NCBI GenBank assembly: GCA_022425505.1
Contig: JAKMFI010000082.1
Location: forward strand, 1 to 40,907
Direction: 5' to 3'
Length of the DNA: 40,907 bases
Source of the DNA: Flavobacteriaceae bacterium
GTDB lineage: Bacteria > Bacteroidota > Bacteroidia > Flavobacteriales > Flavobacteriaceae
In this document: positions 6,774 to 14,979 of the stretch, one piece after another
How the letters are laid out: every line of letters begins with the position of its first letter
Position numbering within the stretch: position 1 is the stretch's first letter
The notes under the pieces: model-generated
Database searches by the model: none
Told to the model about the DNA's origin: nothing
What the model saw: only the letters and a program-made list of their open reading frames with translations
Program-made: the position numbers and the translations under genes

Positions 6774-7856
6774 CTACACTTTTTTTAGTCCCGTGCCAAC
6801 TCGGTCGTAAATCAATTCATTGTCTTGGCAATATTTTCGCAAATCGGACGCAATAAATTGGTCGATTTTCTCTGCTTCATGTGATGGATATAACAAATGT
6901 ACATTTGCTCCTGCATCAAGCGTGAATGTAAGGTGTAACCCTGTTGTCTTACGATATCTTCTTACCTCTTGTATAATTTGAATGGTGTTTGGGTGCATCA
7001 AAATATAAGAAGGTGAAGAGGTCAACATCATGGCATGTAAACTCAATGCCTCTCGCTCAACCAAATCACTAAACCCATCCATATCTCCCTTTTCTAAGAT
7101 CGTTAATAGGGCTTGATAGTGAGCTTTGGCTTGCGCAAAACGATTTTCCGCAAAGGGATGGTTATGCATCAGGTTGTGACCAACTGTACTACTGACTTCT
7201 TTTTGTCCCTTGTCAACTAAAAGTATGGTGTCTCGATAGGTTTTAAATACATCTGCTGCTTTTGTCCAGCGAACACCAAATAAATCGCTGCTGTCAGGCG
7301 TTGCAGCATGCTCTCCCCAAAGTACAAGAGGGCCTTCCACGCTTCGAGCTGCACTTCCTGACCCCAATCGAGCGAGAAAGGAACACTTTTTTATTTGATA
7401 TTCTGCAGTGAGTGAGGGATAAATCTGCTGTTCAAGATCCATTACCGCTGCAGCAAGAGCAGCCATTGCCGATGCAGACGAAGCAATTCCACTGCTATGC
7501 GGAAAGGAATTTACAGTATCTATTTGGAGATGATACTCTTTTAGATAGGGTGCGTATGGCAGGATTCTGTCAATAAAGGTTTTCACTTTCGGCTCAAAAG
7601 AGGGAGCGGGCTTTCCGTCATACTGAATTGCTAATGAAACATGATCTTGTTTGTCTATGAGTCTTTCAAATCGTATTGAAGTCATTGTTCGGCACTGATC
7701 AAGTGTAAAACTCACTGAGGGGTTGCAGGGGATTTGCAGCTCTTTTTTTCCCCAATACTTGACTAATGCAATATTGCTAGGCGCTGACCATTCTGTTTGG
7801 AATGAGGGAATTTCATTCCCCTCGGTTGTAGGGACAAACTGCGCTTTGTCATTCAT
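6774..7856 (-). CDS. mvaD: diphosphomevalonate decarboxylase
   Basis: This 360-aa enzyme uses ATP to decarboxylate mevalonate 5-diphosphate to isopentenyl diphosphate. Diagnostic motifs are SAPSNIALVKYWGK (residues 24-37), the ATP loop HSSGIASSASAMAALAAAV, GSGSAARSVEGPLVLW, and the C-terminal FTLDAGANVHLLY. All are hallmarks of the decarboxylase as opposed to other GHMP kinases. It is first in the operon with the mevalonate-kinase-like gene, ubiA and the pseudouridine synthase. A TANNTTTG box lies only 7 nt upstream of its ATG. The rest of the mevalonate pathway must be encoded elsewhere. Confidence 0.96.
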   Translation of the reverse strand: MNDKAQFVPTTEGNEIPSFQTEWSAPSNIALVKYWGKKELQIPCNPSVSFTLDQCRTMTSIRFERLIDKQDHVSLAIQYDGKPAPSFEPKVKTFIDRILPYAPYLKEYHLQIDTVNSFPHSSGIASSASAMAALAAAVMDLEQQIYPSLTAEYQIKKCSFLARLGSGSAARSVEGPLVLWGEHAATPDSSDLFGVRWTKAADVFKTYRDTILLVDKGQKEVSSTVGHNLMHNHPFAENRFAQAKAHYQALLTILEKGDMDGFSDLVEREALSLHAMMLTSSPSYILMHPNTIQIIQEVRRYRKTTGLHLTFTLDAGANVHLLYPSHEAEKIDQFIASDLRKYCQDNELIYDRVGTGLKKV

Positions 7857-7863
7857 AGATGCA

Positions 7864-7871
7864 CAAAGATA
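7864..7871 (-). promoter_or_regulatory. -7 box of the mevalonate operon
   Basis: TATCTTTG on the minus strand matches TANNTTTG and ends 7 nt before the mvaD ATG. No good TTG is found at the expected -33 spacing. The start site would fall within a few bases of the start codon. Confidence 0.5.
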
Positions 7872-7927
7872 GCACCGATATTTTATTATACCCCATATGA
7901 CTGCTCTAGAGTTTTACTATATTAGTA

Positions 7928-8260
7928 ATGTTTAACCAAATTCCTAAAATCATGTTTAGTAAACCTAGAATCATTTCTACTTTCGCATCTTTTGTAATTA
8001 TCTACTTTTTTCCTTGGATTTTTTACGCTTACCTGGCAGTTGACTTTTTTGAAAGTCAAATGATCACAGACGTTTCTAGAGGCGACGATATGCTTCTCTT
8101 ACCCCTAACTATCGGTTGCCTCATTATGGCTTACCTGTTTTCGTCGATTTATGAAAAATGGGGGTTAGGTTCATACAACGTTCGAAGTGGTATTCAATTC
8201 GGAGTCCTGATTGGTCTCTTTTTTGGAGCAGGTATTGGTCTTGTCATGTACGGAACCTAA
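7928..8260 (+). CDS. small membrane protein, apparently cut by in-frame stop
   Basis: This 110-aa product is not assigned to a known function. It has four hydrophobic segments (around residues 14-36, 55-71, 87-100 and the end) and a tryptophan/tyrosine-rich FFPWIFYAYLAVDFF stretch. An ATG at 7952 (MFSKPRI) is a possible alternative start. Reading stops at TAA 8258-8260 in the middle of what looks like a membrane segment (GIGLVMYGT). The same frame stays open for 32 further codons and encodes another hydrophobic helix. A full-length protein would be about 143 aa. One base change (TTA to TAA) would explain the break, so this is probably a recent nonsense mutation or a sequencing error. It converges on the 64-aa gene across a shared terminator. 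Confidence 0.7.
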   Translation: MFNQIPKIMFSKPRIISTFASFVIIYFFPWIFYAYLAVDFFESQMITDVSRGDDMLLLPLTIGCLIMAYLFSSIYEKWGLGSYNVRSGIQFGVLIGLFFGAGIGLVMYGT

Positions 8261-8359
8261 ATGCGGATCACTGCGACTGGACATCTAGTGGATGCTGTAT
8301 TTTGGGTCGTAACATATGCAGTCTCTGGTGTGATGGCCAGTATCGTTTATAAGCGATAA
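8261..8359 (+). pseudogene. in-frame remainder of the interrupted membrane-protein gene
   Basis: Directly after the TAA at 8258-8260, and in the same frame, 32 codons read MRITATGHLVDAVFWVVTYA followed by SGVMASIVYKR and then stop at 8357-8359. The segment forms a typical last transmembrane helix with a positively charged end. It could be translated alone from the adjacent ATG (stop and start touching), but a 32-aa leftover is more simply the lost C-terminus of the gene at 7928. Confidence 0.6.
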
Positions 8360-8382
8360 AGGAGTGATTTATTCCCACAAAA

Positions 8383-8406
8383 AAAACCCCGTTGTTACGG
8401 GGTTTT
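8383..8406. terminator. bidirectional terminator between convergent genes
   Basis: A perfect 9-bp stem (aaaaccccg at 8383-8391, cggggtttt at 8398-8406, 6-nt loop) has A-rich left and T-rich right flanks. It serves the plus-strand membrane-protein gene and the minus-strand 64-aa gene. Confidence 0.9.
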
Positions 8407-8429
8407 CTCTGTCTTGGTAAACGTATCGT

Positions 8430-8624
8430 TTAAACTGACTTTACAAATGGAAGTCCAGTTCTTTCATTCTCTACAACCTTCTTACCAGCAGGTAGATCAC
8501 AAGCATTGCTGCGTTGATCTTTTGCGAAATAATAAATTGTCTGATTTCTACCACCTTTAAGCGTTACATCTTTGGTGTGTAAGTAATACGTTTTTCCTTT
8601 ACTGTTTTCAAATGAATAAGCCAT
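8430..8624 (-). CDS. conserved small hypothetical protein
   Basis: This 64-aa soluble protein resembles a small family seen in many Bacteroidota and other bacteria, with the pattern GKTYYLHTKDVTLKGG - IYYFAKD - LPAGKKVVENERTGLPFVKS. Its function is unknown. The beta-strand-rich short sequence, many Lys/Tyr residues and lack of any signal or membrane segment suggest a cytoplasmic one-domain protein. It stands alone as its own transcription unit, ending at the shared terminator, with a 300-bp AT-rich region upstream. The family recognition is from memory of the pattern and should be checked by search. Confidence 0.8.
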   Translation of the reverse strand: MAYSFENSKGKTYYLHTKDVTLKGGRNQTIYYFAKDQRSNACDLPAGKKVVENERTGLPFVKSV

Positions 8625-8932
8625 GATTAATTATTTTATATAAAAATACACATTTTTTTGCAGATTATCACTCTTGTTTACAAATTAACGAATATGAACC
8701 CTCTTTTTTAAAGGTTTCCATTTTTTATAATATAAAGAACTTTACTTTGAAATGGATTACAGATCTATTCCTAATTTTTATTTATATATCTGACAATAAG
8801 ACAGTTATAAATAATATTAAAGATAGATTTATTCTTAGTAATCACAACGAGATCATTCTTTAACGTGGCCAGATAGAATTGAAAAAGAAATTAACATCAA
8901 CAAGAATAATCACCCTTTTTCGAAGGGAAAAT
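8625..8932. other. 308-bp AT-rich intergenic region, no gene seen
   Basis: No ORF of useful length and no tRNA-like fold is seen on either strand. It must hold the promoter of the 64-aa gene, though no exact TANNTTTG box is found at a useful distance, and the 3' end of the FAD oxidoreductase transcript. A small RNA cannot be excluded. Confidence 0.6.
8913..8927 (-). terminator. possible terminator after FAD oxidoreductase gene
   Basis: A 5-bp stem (CCCTT/AAGGG, loop of five) lies a few bases past the stop codon on the minus strand and is followed by a moderately T-rich stretch. It is short, so the call is tentative. Confidence 0.35.
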
Positions 8933-9973
8933 CTAATGTTTAAACCGATTTATATTGGTTTCTTGAGGAATCGGAGTTCCGTTTTCGATATGATCGTAGA
9001 GTAACCCTGCACAAAAGGGAGCTTGTAAAACTCCACGTGAACCCATACCATTACATATAGCAAGTTGAGGAAATTTGGGATGGACTCCAATGACAGGCCT
9101 TCTATCAGGTGTCGTAGGGCGAAATCCTGCTGATTGGTCTAAGATTTGATATGAGGTGCTGACGATCTTGTTCAATTTTGTTTGTAAACTGATCCGAGCG
9201 CTTGTCGTAGGCCCTTCACCCTGGTCTCTCCAGTTGTAGGTAGATCCAACTCGATATCTATTGTTGCCAAGAGGAATCATAAATACTCCACCATGTATAA
9301 TGGACTTTTCTTGTAAATTCTCACATTTAATAACCATCAACTCCCCTTTGGTCTTTTGAAGAGGTATGAATGAAAACCTCGGATTGCTAATCAGACCAAC
9401 TCCCTGTGTGAAAACGATATGTTTGGCTTCTATCTTTCCGTATCGAACCCCATTCTCTGTAATCTGTAAGGCATTAGAATCAAATACTGTTTTGATTAAG
9501 TTATTTTTACTCTCCAATAAAAGAGAATATCGCTCAACGAGCAATGCGGTATCTACCCAACCCGTGTTCTTTACAACTCCGAAGCCGAGTGGTGCCGTAA
9601 TGACTGGGTTTGTATTTTGCACGATATCATGGTTTATATACGATTTGCAGTCGGCTATTGCACTGGCGCTGTGCCAGCCATTGATATCCGCCGTTTGCTG
9701 CATGATCTTTAGAATTGGAGCGTCATGTACACATTGAATCCCCAAATCGATTTCTAGGGCTTTATAAAAGGGGATTGCCGCGGTCATAAGTTGATGACCC
9801 TTCCATGCGGGTTTGGTTCGTTTAAGGGCGATCGGATTGAATAGTCCTGATCCAACGCGACTGGCAGATTGCTGACCATGATCAATTACAACAAAAGCTT
9901 TTTGATTTTGTTTGAGCTTTTGACAAAAAGATACGCCAGACAAGCCCAAGCCGACAATGATATAGTCGATCAC
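8933..9973 (-). CDS. FAD-dependent oxidoreductase, DAO family
   Basis: This 346-aa flavoprotein begins with a Rossmann dinucleotide motif, YIIVGLGLSGVSFCQKL (GxGxxG at about residues 8-13). It continues with the DAO (D-amino-acid/glycine oxidase) pattern: SRVGSGLFNPIALKR near residue 40, a central substrate region, and the C-terminal FAD contact AGFRPTTPDRRPVIGVHP ... AICNGMGSRGVLQAPF. It should oxidise an amine or amino acid, but the substrate cannot be read from the sequence. It follows gldN after a 52-bp gap in the same direction. Whether it is cotranscribed with the secretion genes, or linked to them in function, is unknown. Confidence 0.87.
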   Translation of the reverse strand: MIDYIIVGLGLSGVSFCQKLKQNQKAFVVIDHGQQSASRVGSGLFNPIALKRTKPAWKGHQLMTAAIPFYKALEIDLGIQCVHDAPILKIMQQTADINGWHSASAIADCKSYINHDIVQNTNPVITAPLGFGVVKNTGWVDTALLVERYSLLLESKNNLIKTVFDSNALQITENGVRYGKIEAKHIVFTQGVGLISNPRFSFIPLQKTKGELMVIKCENLQEKSIIHGGVFMIPLGNNRYRVGSTYNWRDQGEGPTTSARISLQTKLNKIVSTSYQILDQSAGFRPTTPDRRPVIGVHPKFPQLAICNGMGSRGVLQAPFCAGLLYDHIENGTPIPQETNINRFKH

Positions 9974-10025
9974 TTTGTTAGTTTAATTCAACTGTAAAGG
10001 TAGTGTGATGGCAGATGGTTAGCAA

Positions 10026-11006
10026 CTAGTTGCTCCACATGTCATGCTCAAAATTTCGAATGATTTCTTTTAAACGTTGAGACTCGGTAATACGGAGGTA
10101 TGGATCATCGTTAATGTAGGGGGTATCTATTAACTCTCTATCGTCCATGACATTATCAATTCGATATAGATAGGTATGAAATTTTCTAGAAAGAAGAAGC
10201 TGATCGAAAGATATACGTTTTGAGTTGTTTTTATCACTAAATACATAGTGCTTATGCAAAATATCTCGAATATCTCTATACCATAGCCAAAATAACGCCT
10301 TTGGTGTTGGTTCATTTTGAGTTGCACCACTCTCAAAGTCAATTTGTGCTGAATTTAAATCAAACTCGACATAACCAACTGGCTGAATTCCAATAAGCCG
10401 ATATCGCAATTCCCCATATTTCTTATCAAAGTACCACAATCCTTTGATATTATACCCTACAATATTTGAAGATTTTAGATAGGTAATGTCATTGTCATCA
10501 ACAACTCCGTCTAGATTTGAATCTTCTAGACTAATCCCTTCCACTAGGGAAAAACCCTCGCTCCCTTCTTGTCTCGGCGATCGAAGGTCTGCTATCTCTT
10601 TTACATTAAAGTTTCTATAAGCAGGATTGTATATGACAAGAACTTCTTTTTCTTCATTGCCCTCTATTTCCAAATCGGCTTCATCTTGAATAGTTTGTTC
10701 AAAAATATATTCGCGGATAATTCTCCACAATGATTTACGATCAGAAGAAAATTCTGAATCTAAAAGTGGGTAAAACAATGGGTAGTTAAACTGCTCATAA
10801 CCATCAATGTATTCGTAAACAACTTTACTCCATAAAATATCTTTGTCATCTACATATGGATAAGCAAGTGGTTCATTAAAGTCTAGTTCTTCTTGCTTTT
10901 CGGTTTTAACGCCAACCTCCTCTGGTGAAGAGGCGTTCAATAAGTTAAATTGCCCACTGACGTAAAAGCTCGATAAAATAAATACAAAAATGAAGAACTT
11001 GTTCAT
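10026..11006 (-). CDS. gldN: gliding motility / type IX secretion protein GldN
   Basis: GldN (PorN in Porphyromonas) is a periplasmic part of the type IX secretion system that forms a ring with the lipoprotein GldK at the outer membrane. This 326-aa product has a signal peptide (about residues 1-18, ending VSGQ). The family core follows: DDKDILWSKVVYEYIDGYEQ, FNYPLFYPLLD, a central beta-rich part with GYNIKGLWYFDKKYGELRYR, and ALFWLWYRDIRDILHKHYVF. It lies 4 bp after gldM, closing the conserved gldKLMN order. Length is typical of the family. I am confident of the assignment from sequence pattern and gene order together. Confidence 0.95.
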   Translation of the reverse strand: MNKFFIFVFILSSFYVSGQFNLLNASSPEEVGVKTEKQEELDFNEPLAYPYVDDKDILWSKVVYEYIDGYEQFNYPLFYPLLDSEFSSDRKSLWRIIREYIFEQTIQDEADLEIEGNEEKEVLVIYNPAYRNFNVKEIADLRSPRQEGSEGFSLVEGISLEDSNLDGVVDDNDITYLKSSNIVGYNIKGLWYFDKKYGELRYRLIGIQPVGYVEFDLNSAQIDFESGATQNEPTPKALFWLWYRDIRDILHKHYVFSDKNNSKRISFDQLLLSRKFHTYLYRIDNVMDDRELIDTPYINDDPYLRITESQRLKEIIRNFEHDMWSN

Positions 11007-11010
11007 AATC

Positions 11011-12705
11011 TTATCTAATTTTAATACTAAAATCCCCTACTCTAACATTATTAATAGGTACTCTACGGCCTTTGGACTCAAAATATGCTGTAGATACAAC
11101 ATTGGTGAAAAAAGCTACTGAACCAGTTGACTGTGACTCAATTGCTGAAAATGCATCCCGTAACCCGTCTCCCTTGATTTGAATAGGAGGCAGATTTCCA
11201 ACAGAAAAAGTAAAACTAGTAACTTCTATTGTTAAATCATAATCAAAATCGCTTGGGACTTTTCCAGCAACTTTCCCTCTTTGAAGTCCAGTTTTGCTGA
11301 TTCCCGTAGAACCTGTATAAAATCTGTTATTGTATGCGATAGAGCTTTCCATGACAGGAAGGTCTTTCACTCTAAAGGTTTTGGATTTTTTAACTCTTGA
11401 ATTTGTTCTATCTCCAACATTGACAACAATTTTATCAAACCCATCTTTAGGCCTGACCTCAAAGGTGCTGCTGCCACTGGGCGAGATGTTAGCAGAAGAG
11501 GATGTGACCCGAATATTACTCTGAGAAATTTCTGGATCGATCACACGAATCTCGTTGGGTAATCCTCTGTAAAGGATATTCATCCGCGGTATCTCGATAA
11601 AGAAATCAGTTCGGTTGTTGACCACTAATGTTTGTTCAACTGGGATTGGCTCAAGGTTTCCGTCGGCATCAGAGAAAAATAAATCTCCTGTAATTTTCTT
11701 TTCTCCACCAGAGCTAAAAACCAAATTGAGATTAAGTGCCCCGTCTTCAATTGTAAAGTCTCTGCCTCGTCTCAACTCACGATTATCAATTTTAATCGAC
11801 ACCGAATCGGGTTGGAAGTCACTTGCAATCCGACCAATCAGTATTTTGGCGTCATTGATGCGTTCTCCAACAAAATAGGTTGATTTTGCGTTGAGTAGCG
11901 ACTTGGAGGTATTGATGTTGACTGCACTACCATCACTGAGTATTTTAGTGTTAAATGCTTCGACCATTTGGAGTTCTAATTCCCGAATATCAGATTGCAG
12001 CATGGTGAGTTTAGAAAGAGAAGCAATCTTTGGAAAACCTTTAAAGCTGTAATCAAGATAGGGTTGTATTGTACCCTCAGAATTAACAACTGAGTCCTTA
12101 AAAATGAAACTCCTAGCGATTAAATCATTACTGATCGAAAAATCATGAGGGGTTCTCTTGACAGTTAAACGGTTTTCTTTAGTAACAATCGAATCAATCA
12201 CCGATTTCATGAGTGTAGAATAATTTTTGAATTGATCTACATAAACCAGCCCTAAGCTGTCATAATTGTTACCCTCAAAGAACATATCATCTAATTCGAT
12301 TGATTTATCCATTGTTTGAAAATTGGTAATCAGAAGGGTGTCATTTCTGTTTGGACCATCCTTGACTACAACAGTTTTCTTGTACTTATTTTTGCCAAAT
12401 TCATCGAGAACCAATGTGTCTTTTAATGATTGTACAAAATCAAAGTATTGATTTGTGGCATCTTTTATGACAGGAGCCCATTCATTAGCGAAGGTATAGC
12501 TTGGATTTTCAGCATTTTGAGCGAATACCCTGTAGAGCTCATTGCTTTTTTCGCTTTTTGATTTTATAGAATTTTCAATATCCTCGTTTAATATTCCTAG
12601 CGTGGCCAATACTTCTTTACTGATATTTAATGCAAGCATAGCAATAAACACGAGGTACATCATGTTTATCATCTTCTGCCGAGAATCTTGTTTTCCTGCT
12701 GCCAT
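11011..12705 (-). CDS. gldM: type IX secretion motor subunit GldM
   Basis: GldM is anchored in the inner membrane by one N-terminal helix (MINMMYLVFIAMLALNISKE, about residues 12-31). It spans the periplasm as a dimer of beta domains and passes proton-driven motion from GldL to the GldK/GldN ring. Arg9 just before the helix, reported as functionally important in Flavobacterium johnsoniae GldM, is present (S8-R9). The long periplasmic part contains the family's repeated beta-sandwich segments. At 564 aa it is somewhat longer than the roughly 515 aa I recall for F. johnsoniae GldM and P. gingivalis PorM. It lies between gldL (13 bp) and gldN (4 bp). Confidence 0.96.
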   Translation of the reverse strand: MAAGKQDSRQKMINMMYLVFIAMLALNISKEVLATLGILNEDIENSIKSKSEKSNELYRVFAQNAENPSYTFANEWAPVIKDATNQYFDFVQSLKDTLVLDEFGKNKYKKTVVVKDGPNRNDTLLITNFQTMDKSIELDDMFFEGNNYDSLGLVYVDQFKNYSTLMKSVIDSIVTKENRLTVKRTPHDFSISNDLIARSFIFKDSVVNSEGTIQPYLDYSFKGFPKIASLSKLTMLQSDIRELELQMVEAFNTKILSDGSAVNINTSKSLLNAKSTYFVGERINDAKILIGRIASDFQPDSVSIKIDNRELRRGRDFTIEDGALNLNLVFSSGGEKKITGDLFFSDADGNLEPIPVEQTLVVNNRTDFFIEIPRMNILYRGLPNEIRVIDPEISQSNIRVTSSSANISPSGSSTFEVRPKDGFDKIVVNVGDRTNSRVKKSKTFRVKDLPVMESSIAYNNRFYTGSTGISKTGLQRGKVAGKVPSDFDYDLTIEVTSFTFSVGNLPPIQIKGDGLRDAFSAIESQSTGSVAFFTNVVSTAYFESKGRRVPINNVRVGDFSIKIR

Positions 12706-12718
12706 TGGTTATATAGGT

Positions 12719-13321
12719 TTAATTCCCCATTGCTTTTGATATCGCAGCATACTTCTCGTTTAGCTGCTTAACGAGCGAGTTCATTTCTTCCAACTGAACC
12801 ACAAGTTTATCGCTAGCGGAAACAACCTCTCTGTGAGCTTGTGGCTGTCCATCAAAGCTCTTCTCAATACTGTTATAAACGTCTTGTACCTGAGAAACAC
12901 TTACACTCGCCGAAGCCAGACGATTATTGAGTTCATCTACATTGACTTGAAAGTTTTCTGGAATTTTGATAGTAGCTGCTGCAATTGTTGCAGACTGAAG
13001 GCTACCCGTCAGATTTTGGATTTGTTTGGTTGCACCTGTGAAAGCTTCCTTGAGCGCATCAACTTCTTTAGATACATCTGAAATTGCAGCTTCTGGAGTT
13101 ACATCGCCATGGTCATCATCATTTGTGACGGCATAACCCCTCAAACCTGCAATCATAAAAATCACAGCTTCGGTGATTAACCCTGCAGTAAGCCATGTGT
13201 TACCGCTGAATATAAAATCTTTGTGTGTAATTTTTAGAAGTGCTCCAATTATCACAACTGACGCACCAAGCCCAAAAACTAGTTCAAGATATTTTTCTGG
13301 TATAAAAAACTTTTTCTTCAT
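12719..13321 (-). CDS. gldL: type IX secretion motor subunit GldL
   Basis: GldL forms the proton-powered inner-membrane motor with GldM. The 200-aa protein has two N-terminal membrane helices (about residues 11-29 and 41-60) and a cytoplasmic, coiled-coil-rich tail. Glu51 in the second helix (GLITEAVIF) corresponds in position to the essential membrane glutamate (E49) reported for F. johnsoniae GldL. The tail shows heptad-like stretches (AFTGATKQIQNLTGSLQSA, VQDVYNSIEKSF). It sits between gldK (10 bp) and gldM (13 bp), so translation is probably coupled across the operon. Confidence 0.95.
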   Translation of the reverse strand: MKKKFFIPEKYLELVFGLGASVVIIGALLKITHKDFIFSGNTWLTAGLITEAVIFMIAGLRGYAVTNDDDHGDVTPEAAISDVSKEVDALKEAFTGATKQIQNLTGSLQSATIAAATIKIPENFQVNVDELNNRLASASVSVSQVQDVYNSIEKSFDGQPQAHREVVSASDKLVVQLEEMNSLVKQLNEKYAAISKAMGN

Positions 13322-13331
13322 TGCTATTAAA

Positions 13332-14924
13332 TTATCTACTGTTTGATCCTAAATAGTCACGCACCAAGCGTAAACCAATATAACTTCTTGCACTGTCTGC
13401 ATACTCATAATCTCTACTCCCTACTTTTAAAAAGTAAGCGACGTCTTTCCACGAACCACCGCGAACGACCTTCCTTTCGTTTCCTGGCATATACACGTCA
13501 GGGTTAAAGGTAGTGTTGAATTCGTAACTTTCGTTGTAATAAGGGGAGGATGTCCATTCGGCCACATTACCAGACATATTATAAAGCCCAAAATCGTTTG
13601 GCTCATACGAGTCTACTTCCGATGTATAAACAATGTTGTCTGCTGCATAATCGCCTCGTTTTGGCTTAAAATTAGCGAGAAAATCACCACGGCTATCTAC
13701 CAAATATGGTCCACCCCACGGGTAAATTGCCGACTGCTTTCCTCCACGAGCGGCATATTCCCATTCCCCTTCGGTAGGTAATCTGAACTCACCAACAGTC
13801 GTTTTATTTTTTTCTCCTCTTAAATAATCGTTTCTATATTTTGATCTCCAATTTGCAAACGCCTTAGCCTGCTTCCAACTAATCCCTACCACGGGATAGT
13901 CTGCATAGGCAGGATGCCAAAAATATTCGTTAAACATCGGTTCGTTGTAGCTGTATTTAAAATCGCGGATCCAAACCGTTGTATCGGGGTAGATCGGAAC
14001 TGCATCGTAGATTAGGAAATCGGCTCGGGAAAGCTCGTTAATGTTCGAATTTTTCATCGCATTGACAAAGTCATCGACTTGCAATTCAGAAAAACGATAA
14101 ATCAATTTCTTTGTGTCAATGGACTTCACGCCATTATACCACTCGTTTTCAGGTAAATAAATTGAATCCTCCATGACTTCAGCATAGTGTATGTCCGGAT
14201 AATCTTCTCTTTCCCACAAAATCTGCTCATCACGGTTAAATGGAAGTGAGTGATGAAAAACACTATCAGAAGAAGTCCTAGTTGATAACCAAAGTTTTAC
14301 TGGGTTTTGTGCTCGAAAGCGAACGAGTTGTTGGTAACCATTCAGACTTGTCAAATCCTCCTCTGGGTCTCCGATAAAGTCTTCCATAGCTGGATAATAT
14401 CGAAGGATTTCCCCTCCAGAGGTGTTGTACAGATCTTCCAAACTTTGATTTTCTGCAATTTCAAGTTGCTCGTCAGACGGCATCACTTCTTCAAGCTCGT
14501 CGGGGTCATTCAATATAGAGTAGAAAAAATCAACATCATCGGAGGGAATGGCAGTGGTTCCACGTTCATAATTATTGTCCTCGTACATGCCTTCAAAAAC
14601 CATCACGGCTTTTTCGGCAAGCTTTGAGCGAACAATCGAATCTTTAACCCATTCTATGAACTGCATATACTCCCGATTGGTGATTTCGGTTTCGTCCATA
14701 TAAAAGGTTCGGACTGTCATCGTTCGGGTAATATCATTTTGTGCATCAATGATATCCTCGTCAGAAGAACCCATAATAAAAGACCCACCAGGAACTTCAA
14801 CCATCCCATGTGGGTTTACCCGAATAAACTTTTTAGTCTTAACTCCTATTAACTCGCCTTGGTCGCGTTTACCACAACTCAAGACTACAATTAACAAAGC
14901 AAGTAATGCAGTTATGCTTCTCAT
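13332..14924 (-). CDS. gldK: gliding motility / T9SS lipoprotein GldK
   Basis: GldK (PorK) is an outer-membrane lipoprotein that builds the periplasmic ring of the type IX secretion system with GldN. I start it at the ATG at 14924, which gives a lipoprotein signal (MRSITALLALLIVVLSC, Cys17). The longer reading from 14966 would place 14 unlikely residues before it. The rest is an FGE-sulfatase/SUMF1-like fold without the catalytic cysteines of true formylglycine enzymes: VEVPGGSFIMGSSDEDI, RLPTEGEWEYAARGG, FGLYNMSGNVAEWTSSPYY and VVRGGSWKD. A large insertion sits in the middle (about residues 100-330). A TANNTTTG box lies 41 nt upstream of the start. Confidence 0.96.
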   Translation of the reverse strand: MRSITALLALLIVVLSCGKRDQGELIGVKTKKFIRVNPHGMVEVPGGSFIMGSSDEDIIDAQNDITRTMTVRTFYMDETEITNREYMQFIEWVKDSIVRSKLAEKAVMVFEGMYEDNNYERGTTAIPSDDVDFFYSILNDPDELEEVMPSDEQLEIAENQSLEDLYNTSGGEILRYYPAMEDFIGDPEEDLTSLNGYQQLVRFRAQNPVKLWLSTRTSSDSVFHHSLPFNRDEQILWEREDYPDIHYAEVMEDSIYLPENEWYNGVKSIDTKKLIYRFSELQVDDFVNAMKNSNINELSRADFLIYDAVPIYPDTTVWIRDFKYSYNEPMFNEYFWHPAYADYPVVGISWKQAKAFANWRSKYRNDYLRGEKNKTTVGEFRLPTEGEWEYAARGGKQSAIYPWGGPYLVDSRGDFLANFKPKRGDYAADNIVYTSEVDSYEPNDFGLYNMSGNVAEWTSSPYYNESYEFNTTFNPDVYMPGNERKVVRGGSWKDVAYFLKVGSRDYEYADSARSYIGLRLVRDYLGSNSR

Positions 14925-14965
14925 TACATATGCTAAATTATGATATTTATTAAAAATACTGTTCA

Positions 14966-14973
14966 CAAAAATA
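14966..14973 (-). promoter_or_regulatory. possible -7 box for gldKLMN
   Basis: TATTTTTG on the minus strand matches TANNTTTG in the short gap before gldK. Transcription would start near 14960, giving a leader of about 35 nt. No clear TTG lies at the -33 spacing, so this is only a candidate. If it is real, the gld operon need not depend on the topA promoter. Confidence 0.4.
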
Positions 14974-14979
14974 TGTAAT

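Noticed and set aside
8158-8352. 64-aa plus-strand ORF overlapping the interrupted membrane-protein gene
   Set aside because: It is in another frame. The continuation of the original frame (8261-8359) is the better explanation of the sequence, with a proper membrane helix.
8625-8932. Hidden small gene or RNA in the 308-bp gap
   Set aside because: No ORF above about 20 codons, no tRNA fold and no strong terminator-promoter pair was seen; a claim would be unsupported.
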